A stretch of 64,000 bases of DNA from JASBYZ01 sp029983705 (GTDB lineage: Bacteria; Actinomycetota; Coriobacteriia; Coriobacteriales; JAEZZM01): contig OZ221969.1 of assembly GCA_965119715.1 (NCBI GenBank), forward strand, positions 372,001 to 436,000. Reading direction: 5' to 3'. The stretch's first letter is position 1. Every line of letters starts with the position of its first letter. The translations under genes were made by a program, and so were the position numbers. Below are positions 50,924 to 59,249 of the stretch, piece by piece. The notes under the pieces were generated by a model. The model was not told the DNA's origin. It did not search any database and saw only the letters and a program-made list of their open reading frames with translations.

Positions 50924-51901
50924 ATGAGCAATAATAGGTATTTTGATAATCCTGATGATATTCAAAACACTGGAGATATCTACGCTTTTGCCCTCGATGA
51001 GCTTGAGAGAGATGAGCCACATACCGTGGGCGAGAAGGAGCGTATCTTTGATACCCAAGAGGGCGTTAGAGATGAGCGCTTTGGATCTAGACAACCTATT
51101 GGAATTGTGACTTCTGAAGATGTTGAAAATATACCGCTCCCAAATCCGGTGAGAGTGGTAAATGGTCAAGCTCAAGGGGTTAGAACTGCTCATGGCGGAG
51201 AGGTTAAGTATCGTCCTCGTCAGCCAAGGAGCACTGCAGCCTTAGTTACTGGACTTGTTGCAGCTGTGCTTACCATTCTCTTTATTATCTACTCTGCTTT
51301 AGTTGCAAGTGGAACTATAGGTGAGCCTGCGGTAATGATGTATGGATCTACTACAAATACCGGAAAGATTATGCAAGGTGCATCTAATAATGAGGATGCC
51401 CCTCACAACGCGGTAGAAAAATATAAAGACCAGCAACTTGCTCCATCATATGTTGAGTTTAGAGAGAAAGTGTATAGCGCACTCAAGCCAATGTATGAGT
51501 CATATGCAATTTTGGGCGATGAGCTTGCTCAAGGTGGCATACCTAATGCTTCAAAAATAAAAGAGCTTAATAACCAAGCTCAAGCAGCCGCACAAACTGC
51601 TCAGGCTAATATCTCACAAATTTCAATTCCTGAAGGTGCAGGTGGAGATGTTGCAAACTACCTCAATAAGGTGCTTTTAGCAGCAAGTGCTGGAATAACG
51701 CAGGCACTCAACACCTCAGAAGCTATTGATAGAGCGGCCGATGGAGATGCATCTGCCTATGCAGACGCGGGACTTTCTGCGCAAAATATGATAAGAAATA
51801 AAGAGAACATTTTTGCCGATTTTAATAGGGCCGATAAAGCCGTTGGTATTGAGAGTGCAGATGCACAACAGCCAGAGCAATCCACAGAGGCAAGTAAATA
51901 A
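50924..51901 (+). CDS. Single-pass membrane protein with Ala/Gln-rich ectodomain
   Basis: Unrecognised 325-aa protein. A charged cytoplasmic N-terminus (1-98) ends in a basic RPRQPRS, followed by one membrane helix (about 103-127, AALVTGLVAAVLTILFIIYSA). The outer part is Ala/Gln-rich and helical (AQAAAQTAQANISQ near 220), ending in a polar tail. It starts AATGAGC after CTAGTT, with a weak ribosome site. The topology matches the 4504 protein. A methyltransferase gene follows after 32 bases. Confidence 0.82.
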   Translation: MSNNRYFDNPDDIQNTGDIYAFALDELERDEPHTVGEKERIFDTQEGVRDERFGSRQPIGIVTSEDVENIPLPNPVRVVNGQAQGVRTAHGGEVKYRPRQPRSTAALVTGLVAAVLTILFIIYSALVASGTIGEPAVMMYGSTTNTGKIMQGASNNEDAPHNAVEKYKDQQLAPSYVEFREKVYSALKPMYESYAILGDELAQGGIPNASKIKELNNQAQAAAQTAQANISQISIPEGAGGDVANYLNKVLLAASAGITQALNTSEAIDRAADGDASAYADAGLSAQNMIRNKENIFADFNRADKAVGIESADAQQPEQSTEASK

Positions 51902-51933
51902 AAATTACTTTTTAGAAGGGCACAAGGCGAGCT

Positions 51934-52800
51934 ATGTCAAAAAGACCAGAGCTTCAAATTGATTGGGCTCAGGCTTGGATTGAGCGCGATGAAGAGCGCA
52001 GCCGTCCTGCAGGAAAAGAAAAATGGAATAAGCGTGCTAAAGGATACATGCTCCATTCCAAATGTAAGTCAGGTTACACTGCCCGTTTTCTAGAGTATCT
52101 AAACTTAGGCCCTGAACCAAAAACCATTCTTGATATAGGCTCAGGCCCTGGCGTTTTATCAATCCCACTTGCCTTTGAGGGACATACGGTGTATGCCCTA
52201 GACATCGCTCCCAACATGCTTAAAGTCCTCCATGAAATCATAGAGAGCTACGATGAGCCTGAAAAAAGCTTACTAAAAGAGCGTATTCACACTATTGAAG
52301 GCGCTTGGGAGTCTGATTGGGAAGCCTTGGGAATTCCTGAGGTAGATATTTGTATAGCTTCTCGATCAACTATGGTGCATGACTTAAATGAGGCTATCAA
52401 TAAGCTCAATCACTACGCAAAAGAAAAAGTAGCTATTACCGTGGTAGCTCAAGCATCGCCTAAAAAAGATTCAAAACTGTATGCAGCTGTTGGTAGAGAT
52501 AATGGCTTTGGCTTTGACCACCTCTATTACTTTAATTTACTTAACCAAAAGGGTTTTACCCCTGAGGTTCGCATGATTTGCTCGACTAAAAACGAGAAGT
52601 ATCAAACCAAGGCAGAAGCTTTTGAAAAAGCTCGAGAAATGCTTGGTGATATGACTAAGGAAGAACAAAGACGTCTTAAGGAGTTTTTTGACAAACATTT
52701 AATCCGTCACGAAGAAGACGGCGAGAGCTATTGGTCAAAAGATTATGGCCATGAGGTTCGATGGGCATTTATGTCATGGGAGCCAAAGTCTCAACGGTAG
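51934..52800 (+). CDS. Class I SAM-dependent methyltransferase
   Basis: The 288-aa protein has a Rossmann methyltransferase core with motif I TILDIGSGPGVLSIPLA at about 65-81, motif II TVYALDIAPNM and motif IV DICIASRSTM. The substrate is unknown; similar proteins in Coriobacteria are often annotated only as methyltransferases. AGAAGGGC lies upstream of the ATG. It closes a three-gene plus-strand group and is followed by a terminator. Confidence 0.9.
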   Translation: MSKRPELQIDWAQAWIERDEERSRPAGKEKWNKRAKGYMLHSKCKSGYTARFLEYLNLGPEPKTILDIGSGPGVLSIPLAFEGHTVYALDIAPNMLKVLHEIIESYDEPEKSLLKERIHTIEGAWESDWEALGIPEVDICIASRSTMVHDLNEAINKLNHYAKEKVAITVVAQASPKKDSKLYAAVGRDNGFGFDHLYYFNLLNQKGFTPEVRMICSTKNEKYQTKAEAFEKAREMLGDMTKEEQRRLKEFFDKHLIRHEEDGESYWSKDYGHEVRWAFMSWEPKSQR

Positions 52801-52807
52801 AATAATT

Positions 52808-52832
52808 AAGCCGAGCGGGTCTCGGCTTTTTT
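52808..52832 (+). terminator. Terminator after methyltransferase gene
   Basis: 8-bp stem AAGCCGAG / CTCGGCTT with loop CGGGT, followed by a T-run, 8 bases after the stop. Confidence 0.85.
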
Positions 52833-52989
52833 CATATGTATAAAACGGCGCATTTGTTGCATAATTTTCTAGTTATATAAGTAAAAATGAGAATAAAATA
52901 AGAAAATTGCAAAAAAATAAATAAAAAAGCTTGCTTTTCACATTCATAAGGTCCAATATATCTCATCACGTAGAGATTGGAGATATAAC

Positions 52990-53799
52990 ATGTTTAAGAA
53001 AGCAGCAACACTTATAGCACTCTCGTGCGTGCTCGCATTGAGTCTTGTTATGGGTGGATGTGGATCTTCTTCAGAAAATGCTGAGCCAGCAAAGCAAGCT
53101 TCATCTGAGATGGCGATGGTAAATTCAGGCAAACTAACCGTAGCATCAGACTTTCAGTTCCCACCATTTGAGTATATGGACGGTTCAAACAAAACTGGTT
53201 TTAGCGTTGAACTTGTTGAGGCATTAGCTCAAGAAATGGGACTTGAGGCAAATTGGCTTGATCCAATTAAATTTGACACCCTTGTACCTTTAGTAAAGCA
53301 GGGTGGCAAAATTGATGCAGCAGTTGCATCTATCACCATTAACGAAGAGCGTAAGCAAGAAGTTGACTTCTCTGACCCATACCTTGACTCAAACCAAGGT
53401 CTTGCAGTTATGAAAGACTCAAACTTTGCAAGCCAAGAAGATCTTAACAAGGCAGGCGTTAAGGTTGCAGTTCAGTCCGGCTCAACTGGTGAGGCTTGGG
53501 CAACTGAGAACCTACCTAATGCAGAGATTTTAGTTCTAGACGATAATACCGCAGGATTTGCAGCTCTTCAGTCTGGCAAGGCAGATGCAGTTGCTCTAGA
53601 CCTTCCGGTTATGCAGTGGATGGTTAAAGAATCCTATCCAGATGCAAAAGTAATTGCTGAAATTCCAACCGGTGAGCAGTACGGAATTGCAGTATCAAAA
53701 GAAAACCCTGAGCTTACCAAGAAGCTAAACGAAGCGCTTAAGACTCTAAAGGATAACGGCAAGTATGACGAGATACACAAGAAGTACTTTGGCAACTAG
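52990..53799 (+). CDS. Amino-acid ABC transporter substrate-binding lipoprotein
   Basis: Family 3 solute receptor of 269 aa. A lipoprotein signal ends in the lipobox MGGC (about 22-25). The mature part begins with a Ser/Glu linker, then SGKLTVASDFQFPPFEYMDG, the classic first strand of polar amino-acid receptors, with the ligand-binding VKVAVQSGSTGEAWA. It heads an operon receptor - permease - ATPase. The stop overlaps the permease start by 35 bases if the ATG at 53765 is used. Ligand not determinable. Confidence 0.94.
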   Translation: MFKKAATLIALSCVLALSLVMGGCGSSSENAEPAKQASSEMAMVNSGKLTVASDFQFPPFEYMDGSNKTGFSVELVEALAQEMGLEANWLDPIKFDTLVPLVKQGGKIDAAVASITINEERKQEVDFSDPYLDSNQGLAVMKDSNFASQEDLNKAGVKVAVQSGSTGEAWATENLPNAEILVLDDNTAGFAALQSGKADAVALDLPVMQWMVKESYPDAKVIAEIPTGEQYGIAVSKENPELTKKLNEALKTLKDNGKYDEIHKKYFGN

Positions 53800-55087
53800 G
53801 CTGTTTCAAAAAGCACTAGCAATTATGCTAGTGCTTTTTGCTGTAATCAGCTTTTGTAATCAAAACGCATATGGACTTGAGGTTCAAAAATTTAGTGCAC
53901 GCCCAAACCAAACAAGTGGATCTACTGTTGTAGGAGGAGTTCCCACAAGACTTACCTGGGAAGCTACAACTGATGGCAGCGCAGTAAAAGAAATCGAGCT
54001 CACTCTCCCTGAGGGAAGTAAGACAGATGACGCTAAGCTTTCAGTTAGTGTGCTTGACGGGCTTGAGAGATTAGAAACTGAAAGTAATTCAAGCATTGTA
54101 GATGGTAAGGCAAACATTAACTTTGCAAAGCCACTTGAAAAAGAGGGCCTTTTAGTGCGTGTACAAATTGAGCCTATCTCTTTAGATGCTCAAGGTGGTA
54201 GCTATACCATGAAGGGCCAGGCTAGACTTGCTGACTCAAGTGTAGTTGAACTTAATGAGAGCCCTGCAATTGTGGTAGAAGCAAACTCACCTGTGCAGTC
54301 AATTGTGAGCTGGCTTGATAATCAAGAATGGGTAGCAGCCTGGAACTCCAATAAATTTCTAAATACCTTTTTTAAGCCACAATTAATAGTAAGTTCAGCT
54401 GTAGATCTCTTTAATGGTTGGCTTATGGCACTTGGCCTTGTAGCACTTGGTTTTCCACTTGCAATCCCACTTGGACTTGCCTTTGCCTTCCTAAGAATGG
54501 GCGGGATAAAAATTGCTAAGTTTTTAGCTGGCCTCTACATCAATATCATCAGAGGGACTCCGCTCTTTTTGCAGGTATACATTGCATTTTTTGGTCTTCC
54601 GCTTCTTGGAATTACCATCAACAATTTCTTACTTGGTGTGTTGATTTTGGCGATGAACTCATCGGCATACTTAGCAGAAATATTTAGAGCAGGTATCCAG
54701 TCCATTAATAAAGGGCAGTTTGAGGCAGCAGCTTCTCTAGGTATGAATAAGGCACAATCGATGTTTTATGTCATCATCCCTCAGACCATTAAACGTGTTA
54801 TACCTACTATGACATCGGAGTTTATCTTGCTTTATAAAGACACCTCACTGCTTTCTAGTGTGGGCGTTATGGAGCTTATGATGTTTTCTAAAAATATTAC
54901 TGCTACTACCGGAAACATAACCCCATACATTGTTGCAGCAGGATACTATCTCCTGGTAACCACACCAATGATTAAGCTTGTGAGCACTTTAGAGAGAAAG
55001 CTTGATGACAGCGCTCGTCCAGAAATCAAGGTTGAGGCAGAGACTTCAGGTCACAGCTTATCGGCAGCAAATCATGAGAGCAGGTAG
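53765..55087 (+). CDS. Amino-acid ABC permease with extra exported N-terminal domain
   Basis: The 440-aa chain has a signal peptide or first helix (about 12-38), then an extracytoplasmic beta-rich domain (about 40-180) not normal in this family, then a HisM/GlnP-type permease (about 215-425). The permease carries the ATPase-contact loop EAAASLGMNKAQSMFYVIIP and IIRGTPLFLQVY. An alternative start is the TTG at 53789, without better evidence. The extra domain could bind substrate or the receptor. It is translationally linked to the receptor gene and followed directly by the ATPase gene. Confidence 0.9.
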   Translation: MTRYTRSTLATRLFQKALAIMLVLFAVISFCNQNAYGLEVQKFSARPNQTSGSTVVGGVPTRLTWEATTDGSAVKEIELTLPEGSKTDDAKLSVSVLDGLERLETESNSSIVDGKANINFAKPLEKEGLLVRVQIEPISLDAQGGSYTMKGQARLADSSVVELNESPAIVVEANSPVQSIVSWLDNQEWVAAWNSNKFLNTFFKPQLIVSSAVDLFNGWLMALGLVALGFPLAIPLGLAFAFLRMGGIKIAKFLAGLYINIIRGTPLFLQVYIAFFGLPLLGITINNFLLGVLILAMNSSAYLAEIFRAGIQSINKGQFEAAASLGMNKAQSMFYVIIPQTIKRVIPTMTSEFILLYKDTSLLSSVGVMELMMFSKNITATTGNITPYIVAAGYYLLVTTPMIKLVSTLERKLDDSARPEIKVEAETSGHSLSAANHESR

Positions 55088-55828
55088 ATGATGGCAAATA
55101 ATGCAGTAGTACGAATTGAAAACTTAAAGAAAAGCTACGGTAAGCTTAAAGTCTTAAACGGCGTTGATTTAGAGATCGATAAGGGAGAAGTGGTAGTCAT
55201 CTTAGGCCCTTCAGGTTCTGGTAAGTCTACGCTTTTGAGATGTGTGAATCTGCTTGAAGAACCTGACTCAGGAAAAATATTTTTTAGAGACCAAGAAATT
55301 ACCGCAAAAGGTGTAAACGTAAGCAAGCTTAGAGAACATATTGGTATGGTGTTTCAGCACTTCAATCTCTTTCCGCACTTAAGCGCTCTGGGCAATGTCA
55401 TGCTCGCCCAAGAAAAGGTCTTAAAGCGTTCTAAAGAAGAGGCTAGGCAAATTGCGCTCAAACAGCTTGAGCTTGTAGGACTTGCAGATAGAGTTGACCA
55501 CAAACCATCTCAGCTCTCTGGTGGTCAGCAGCAGCGTGTGGCAATTGCACGAGCACTCGCAATGGATCCTTACGTAATGCTTTTTGATGAAGCAACCTCA
55601 GCTCTTGATCCAGAACTTGTGCGTGGGGTTTTGGATGTTATGAGAAAGCTTGCTGAAGAAGGAATGACCATGATTGTAGTAACTCACGAGATGAAGTTTG
55701 CTCGTGAAGTTGCCGACCGTGTAGTCTTTATGGACGGCGGATATATTATTGAAGAAGGTAAGCCCGAAGAGGTCTTTGAACACCCAAAACATGAGAGGAC
55801 CAAAGAATTTTTGGGTAATATCTCCTAA
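55088..55828 (+). CDS. Amino-acid ABC transporter ATP-binding protein
   Basis: GlnQ/HisP-type ATPase of 246 aa. Walker A GPSGSGKST is at about 40-48, signature LSGGQQQRVA, Walker B VMLFDEATSALDPE, then VVTHEMKFA. It begins at the base after the permease stop (ATGATG, either could be used). A terminator follows. Confidence 0.95.
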   Translation: MMANNAVVRIENLKKSYGKLKVLNGVDLEIDKGEVVVILGPSGSGKSTLLRCVNLLEEPDSGKIFFRDQEITAKGVNVSKLREHIGMVFQHFNLFPHLSALGNVMLAQEKVLKRSKEEARQIALKQLELVGLADRVDHKPSQLSGGQQQRVAIARALAMDPYVMLFDEATSALDPELVRGVLDVMRKLAEEGMTMIVVTHEMKFAREVADRVVFMDGGYIIEEGKPEEVFEHPKHERTKEFLGNIS

Positions 55829-55837
55829 AGGCAATTG

Positions 55838-55871
55838 GGCGCGCAGTACTCTATGTGCCGCGCGCTTTTTT
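55838..55871 (+). terminator. Terminator of the amino-acid ABC operon
   Basis: 6-bp GCGCGC / GCGCGC stem with a 15-base loop followed by six T. Confidence 0.8.
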
Positions 55872-55894
55872 ATGTAAAAAGGAGATAAAGCAAG

Positions 55895-56254
55895 ATGCCA
55901 AGTGACCTGTTATTTGTCTGCTATCCAAAGTGTTCTACCTGTAAAAAGGCTCAAAAGTTTTTAGATGAGCACAATATCTCTTATGAGATAAGAGATATTA
56001 AAGAGGATAATCCAAGTGCAGATGAGATTAAAAAGTGGCATAAACTCAGTGATAAACCCCTTAAATCCTTCTTTAACACTTCTGGAAAAATATATAGAGT
56101 AAATAATATTAAAGATAAACTCCCATCCATGTCTGAAGAGGAGCAGTATGAGCTCTTAGCAAGTGATGGCATGCTTGTAAAGCGTCCAATACTCGTTTCT
56201 AAGTCTGGCGTGCTTGTGGGCTTTAAGGAGCAAGAATATCAAGATTTGATATAG
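55895..56254 (+). CDS. ArsC/Spx-family protein
   Basis: Thioredoxin-fold protein of 119 aa in the ArsC/Spx/YffB family. The N-terminal CYPKCSTCKKAQKFL (about 9-23) has the redox CxxC (CSTC). The ArsC-type C-terminus KRPILVSKSGVLVGF is present. It could be a disulphide-linked reductase or an Spx-like RNA-polymerase regulator; the family alone does not decide. AAAGGAGAT precedes the ATG by about 10 bases. Confidence 0.88.
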   Translation: MPSDLLFVCYPKCSTCKKAQKFLDEHNISYEIRDIKEDNPSADEIKKWHKLSDKPLKSFFNTSGKIYRVNNIKDKLPSMSEEEQYELLASDGMLVKRPILVSKSGVLVGFKEQEYQDLI

Positions 56255-56314
56255 ACGCACTTAGATTAAGTAATTTAGGGTAGTAAAGCTATATCAAAAT
56301 GTGAAGGGAGAGAT

Positions 56315-57709
56315 ATGAACAAACTTAAGAATACAGCTCTTGCAGGCCTTGTTGGTGTGCTTGCAGCAGCTTCGCTTACAGCTTGTTCGGGCGGCTACGG
56401 AGCGCTTGAAGACTACAATGACTTGCTTGAGCCAAATAGACAAGATGCCCCAGCACAAGTTCAGCCTCAACAAAACGATAATAATTCTGCTCAAAACAAT
56501 GAGACAGATGAGCAAAACAATAATCAAGATGGCAATAGTCCACAAAGAGGGCTTGGTCTTGGTAAGAAAAATAATACCCCTGGCCAAGGATTGCAATTAA
56601 ATAGAGGAGATACACGTGGACTTATTGGTCCTGGTGAAGGCTATAAGCTTCCAGAAAAAGTTGCAGCTAAGGCACTTCCAAGTGTTGTTTCTATTGATAT
56701 GGTAGGCATTAAAAACGGAAGACAAATTCAAGGCGTTGGCTCTGGAGTTGTTCTTGATAAAGAAGGCCATATTATCACCAATGAGCACGTAGTTTCTGGA
56801 GCTACTGCAATTCAGGTAAAGGTAGAGGGTGAGACCTACGAGGCAGATCTTATTGGCACTGATCCAAGTTCTGACCTTGCTGTTGTTAAGGTAAACGATA
56901 AAGCAGCTAAAGATTTTGCCCCTATTGATGTTGGTAACTCTGATGAGATTAACGTTGGCCAGTGGGTAATGGCTATTGGTTCGCCATTTGGTCTTGAGCA
57001 GTCTGTTTCAACAGGTATTGTTTCTTCGCTCTTTAGATCAACTACCATGCCATCTGCTAATGGTTATTCAATTTATGCAAACCTAATTCAAACGGATGCT
57101 GCAATTAACCCAGGTAACTCTGGTGGTGCGCTCGTAAATGCAAATGGTGCACTTATTGGTATCAACACCTTGATTGAGTCAAGAACTGGTACTTATTCTG
57201 GTGTAGGTTTTGCAATTCCTGTTAACTATGCCATGAATATTGCTGAGCAAATCATTTCAGGAAAACCAGTTACCCATGCATACCTTGGAGTAACCCTCTC
57301 AACGGTAAATCCTGGCATTGCTGCTCAATCACGCTTTAAGGTAGATCCAGAGATCACCAGTGGCGCACTTGTAAATGAGGTAACTCAAGGCTCACCTGCT
57401 GCAGAAGCTGGACTTCAACCAGGAGATGTAATCTATGGCTTTGAGGGCGATCCAGTACAGTCTGCTGATGATTTGATTATGCATGTACGTGCAAAATTAG
57501 TTGGTGAGACGGTAGAGCTCAACATCAACAGAAACGGTAAAGAAGAAGTTGTTAAGGTTAAATTAGGTAGTGACGAGGTATTACAGACTCCTCAAAACAA
57601 CAATCCAAACCAAAGACGTCTTCCACAAAACCCTGGTGAAGACCAAAACGCCGATGAGTACAGTCCATATGACCTATACGACTTCTATCAATATTTCTTT
57701 GGTAACTAA
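56315..57709 (+). CDS. HtrA/DegP-type serine protease lipoprotein with PDZ domain
   Basis: Envelope quality-control protease of 464 aa. A lipoprotein signal ends at LTAC (about 21-24), then an Asn/Gln-rich linker to about 95. The trypsin-like domain has the triad H158 (ITNEHVV), D187 (SSDLAVV) and S269 (GNSGGAL). A PDZ domain (about 325-420) includes GSPAAEAGLQPGDVIYGF. The C-terminus is Asn/Pro/Gln-rich, ending in aromatic YDLYDFYQYFFGN. AGGGAGAG precedes the ATG. The gene is monocistronic with a terminator. Confidence 0.95.
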   Translation: MNKLKNTALAGLVGVLAAASLTACSGGYGALEDYNDLLEPNRQDAPAQVQPQQNDNNSAQNNETDEQNNNQDGNSPQRGLGLGKKNNTPGQGLQLNRGDTRGLIGPGEGYKLPEKVAAKALPSVVSIDMVGIKNGRQIQGVGSGVVLDKEGHIITNEHVVSGATAIQVKVEGETYEADLIGTDPSSDLAVVKVNDKAAKDFAPIDVGNSDEINVGQWVMAIGSPFGLEQSVSTGIVSSLFRSTTMPSANGYSIYANLIQTDAAINPGNSGGALVNANGALIGINTLIESRTGTYSGVGFAIPVNYAMNIAEQIISGKPVTHAYLGVTLSTVNPGIAAQSRFKVDPEITSGALVNEVTQGSPAAEAGLQPGDVIYGFEGDPVQSADDLIMHVRAKLVGETVELNINRNGKEEVVKVKLGSDEVLQTPQNNNPNQRRLPQNPGEDQNADEYSPYDLYDFYQYFFGN

Positions 57710-57745
57710 TACTTTTAGTATTGATTGCTAGGCACTCAGTATTTC

Positions 57746-57785
57746 ACCCGCTACAGGCCCTGAAAAGCGCTTGTGGCGGGTTTTC
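57746..57785 (+). terminator. Terminator after htrA-like gene
   Basis: 10-bp stem ACCCGCTACA / TGTGGCGGGT (one G-T pair) with a 18-base loop followed by TTTTC. Confidence 0.8.
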
Positions 57786-57859
57786 TCTACTAAGTACACA
57801 TAAGTACTTGCTATAATTTTTATTTTGTAGTATGCGAATTATGTCGGAGGACAGAATTA

Positions 57860-58144
57860 ATGGATGTAGAAGAGCCAGTAAATAAAATTGATGAGATTAG
57901 AGATACCCTCACCGAGCTCCAAGGTTCTCGCGTCAAAGTTAAAGCAAATATGGGACGCTCAAGAATTATTGAGCGCGACGGTATATTAATCCAAGTTCAT
58001 CCTGCCCTTTTTGTTATGGAAGTTGATGAAAAGCGTGGTAGAAAGGCTCGTCAGTCTTACCAATATGTTGACGTACTTACCGGAACGGTAGAGCTTTACA
58101 ATCTTGATACTGATGAAGTAATTTTTGCAAACGCCCAAGAATAG
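57860..58144 (+). CDS. veg: Veg-family protein (DUF1021)
   Basis: The 94-aa protein matches the Veg family: a short N-terminus, GSRVKVKANMGRSRI at about 22-36, HPALFVMEVDEKRGRKARQS and YVDVLTGTVEL. In Bacillus subtilis Veg stimulates biofilm matrix expression and lies just before ispE, as here (18-base gap). TCGGAGGAC precedes the ATG. Exact molecular role in this organism is unknown. Confidence 0.9.
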   Translation: MDVEEPVNKIDEIRDTLTELQGSRVKVKANMGRSRIIERDGILIQVHPALFVMEVDEKRGRKARQSYQYVDVLTGTVELYNLDTDEVIFANAQE

Positions 58145-58162
58145 ACCCATAAGGAAAACTAT

Positions 58163-59053
58163 ATGAGCCTTACTTTCTTAGCTCCGGCTAAAGTAAATTT
58201 GTATCTTGGTGTTGAAGAGAAAAAAGGCACCAAGCCTCAGGCTTCTGGCCAGTTTCACTATTTAAAAACAATTATTCATCCACTTGATTTTGGCGATGAA
58301 ATTACCTTTAGTCCATCAGAGAGCTTTGAGTTTGAAATGAGCGGTGAAGAGGCTCCTCAAAATTTACCCGAGGAGGATAACCTTGCCTTTAAAGCAGCAA
58401 AGCTCTTTAGCAAGCACTTTGATCTTGACTTGCAATGCAAAATCTCAGTAGTCAAACATATCCCAAGTCAAGCAGGTCTTGGCGGTGGCTCATCTGATGC
58501 AGCTTGTGTGCTCTACGGCTTAAACGAGTTTTTTGAGCTGGGCGCTTCAAAAGAGGAGCTTATAGAGCTTGGTAAAACGCTTAGCAGTGATGTTGCTGCC
58601 CTTCTCTATCAAGCACCAGTGCTTATGGGTGGTTTTGGCGATGAGTTCTTAGAAGAATTTGAAAGCTTATCTGCCCCAGTAGTATTGCTTAAGCCAAAGG
58701 CGGGCGTATCCACCAAGGATGCCTATGATGAGTTTGATAAGTTTTCTGACCTTGTCTTTCCGATAGACCTCATGCTTATAGGTATGAGAAGTAAAGATAT
58801 TGAAATCGTAGGAACTCATGTTGCAAATAACCTTGAGCTTTCTGCTGTTGACCTAGTTCCAGAAATTGCCAAAGCACAGTCGTGGCTTTCTGATCAAGCT
58901 GGTGCGTGCGTTGCCCACATTACAGGCTCTGGATCATGTGTATTTTCTGTGTTCGACACTGAAGAAGAAGCCAAGCAAGCTTACGATTTATCCCAGAATT
59001 TAGACTATTGGTCTTGTCTCACAAAATTGTCGACGGGAATTAAGAGACTTTAA
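58163..59053 (+). CDS. ispE: 4-diphosphocytidyl-2-C-methyl-D-erythritol kinase
   Basis: GHMP kinase of the MEP isoprenoid pathway (296 aa). The N-terminal LAPAKVNLYLGV (about 5-16) and the ATP-binding PSQAGLGGGSSDAACVL (about 99-115) are characteristic, with the C-terminal HITGSGSCVFSVF. It feeds undecaprenyl and quinone synthesis. Co-transcribed with veg; no other MEP genes are in the window. Confidence 0.95.
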   Translation: MSLTFLAPAKVNLYLGVEEKKGTKPQASGQFHYLKTIIHPLDFGDEITFSPSESFEFEMSGEEAPQNLPEEDNLAFKAAKLFSKHFDLDLQCKISVVKHIPSQAGLGGGSSDAACVLYGLNEFFELGASKEELIELGKTLSSDVAALLYQAPVLMGGFGDEFLEEFESLSAPVVLLKPKAGVSTKDAYDEFDKFSDLVFPIDLMLIGMRSKDIEIVGTHVANNLELSAVDLVPEIAKAQSWLSDQAGACVAHITGSGSCVFSVFDTEEEAKQAYDLSQNLDYWSCLTKLSTGIKRL

Positions 59054-59087
59054 GCTTATATCCTTGCATTCTTTAACACTCTAATTT

Positions 59088-59134
59088 AGTGCAGCTAATG
59101 TTATCAAAAAAGTGGCATTTAGCTGCACTTTTGG
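59088..59134 (+). terminator. Terminator after ispE
   Basis: Perfect 11-bp stem AGTGCAGCTAA / TTAGCTGCACT with a 20-base loop followed by TTTT, about 35 bases after the ispE stop. Confidence 0.75.
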
Positions 59135-59249
59135 TATCTAAAATAATTAACAAAAATGTAACTAAAACTGAATATTACAGACTCTTATGCGCTATATCAT
59201 AGAGAGGCATTCTTTAATGCATAGACAAAACTATTTAAAGGAGTCAACG

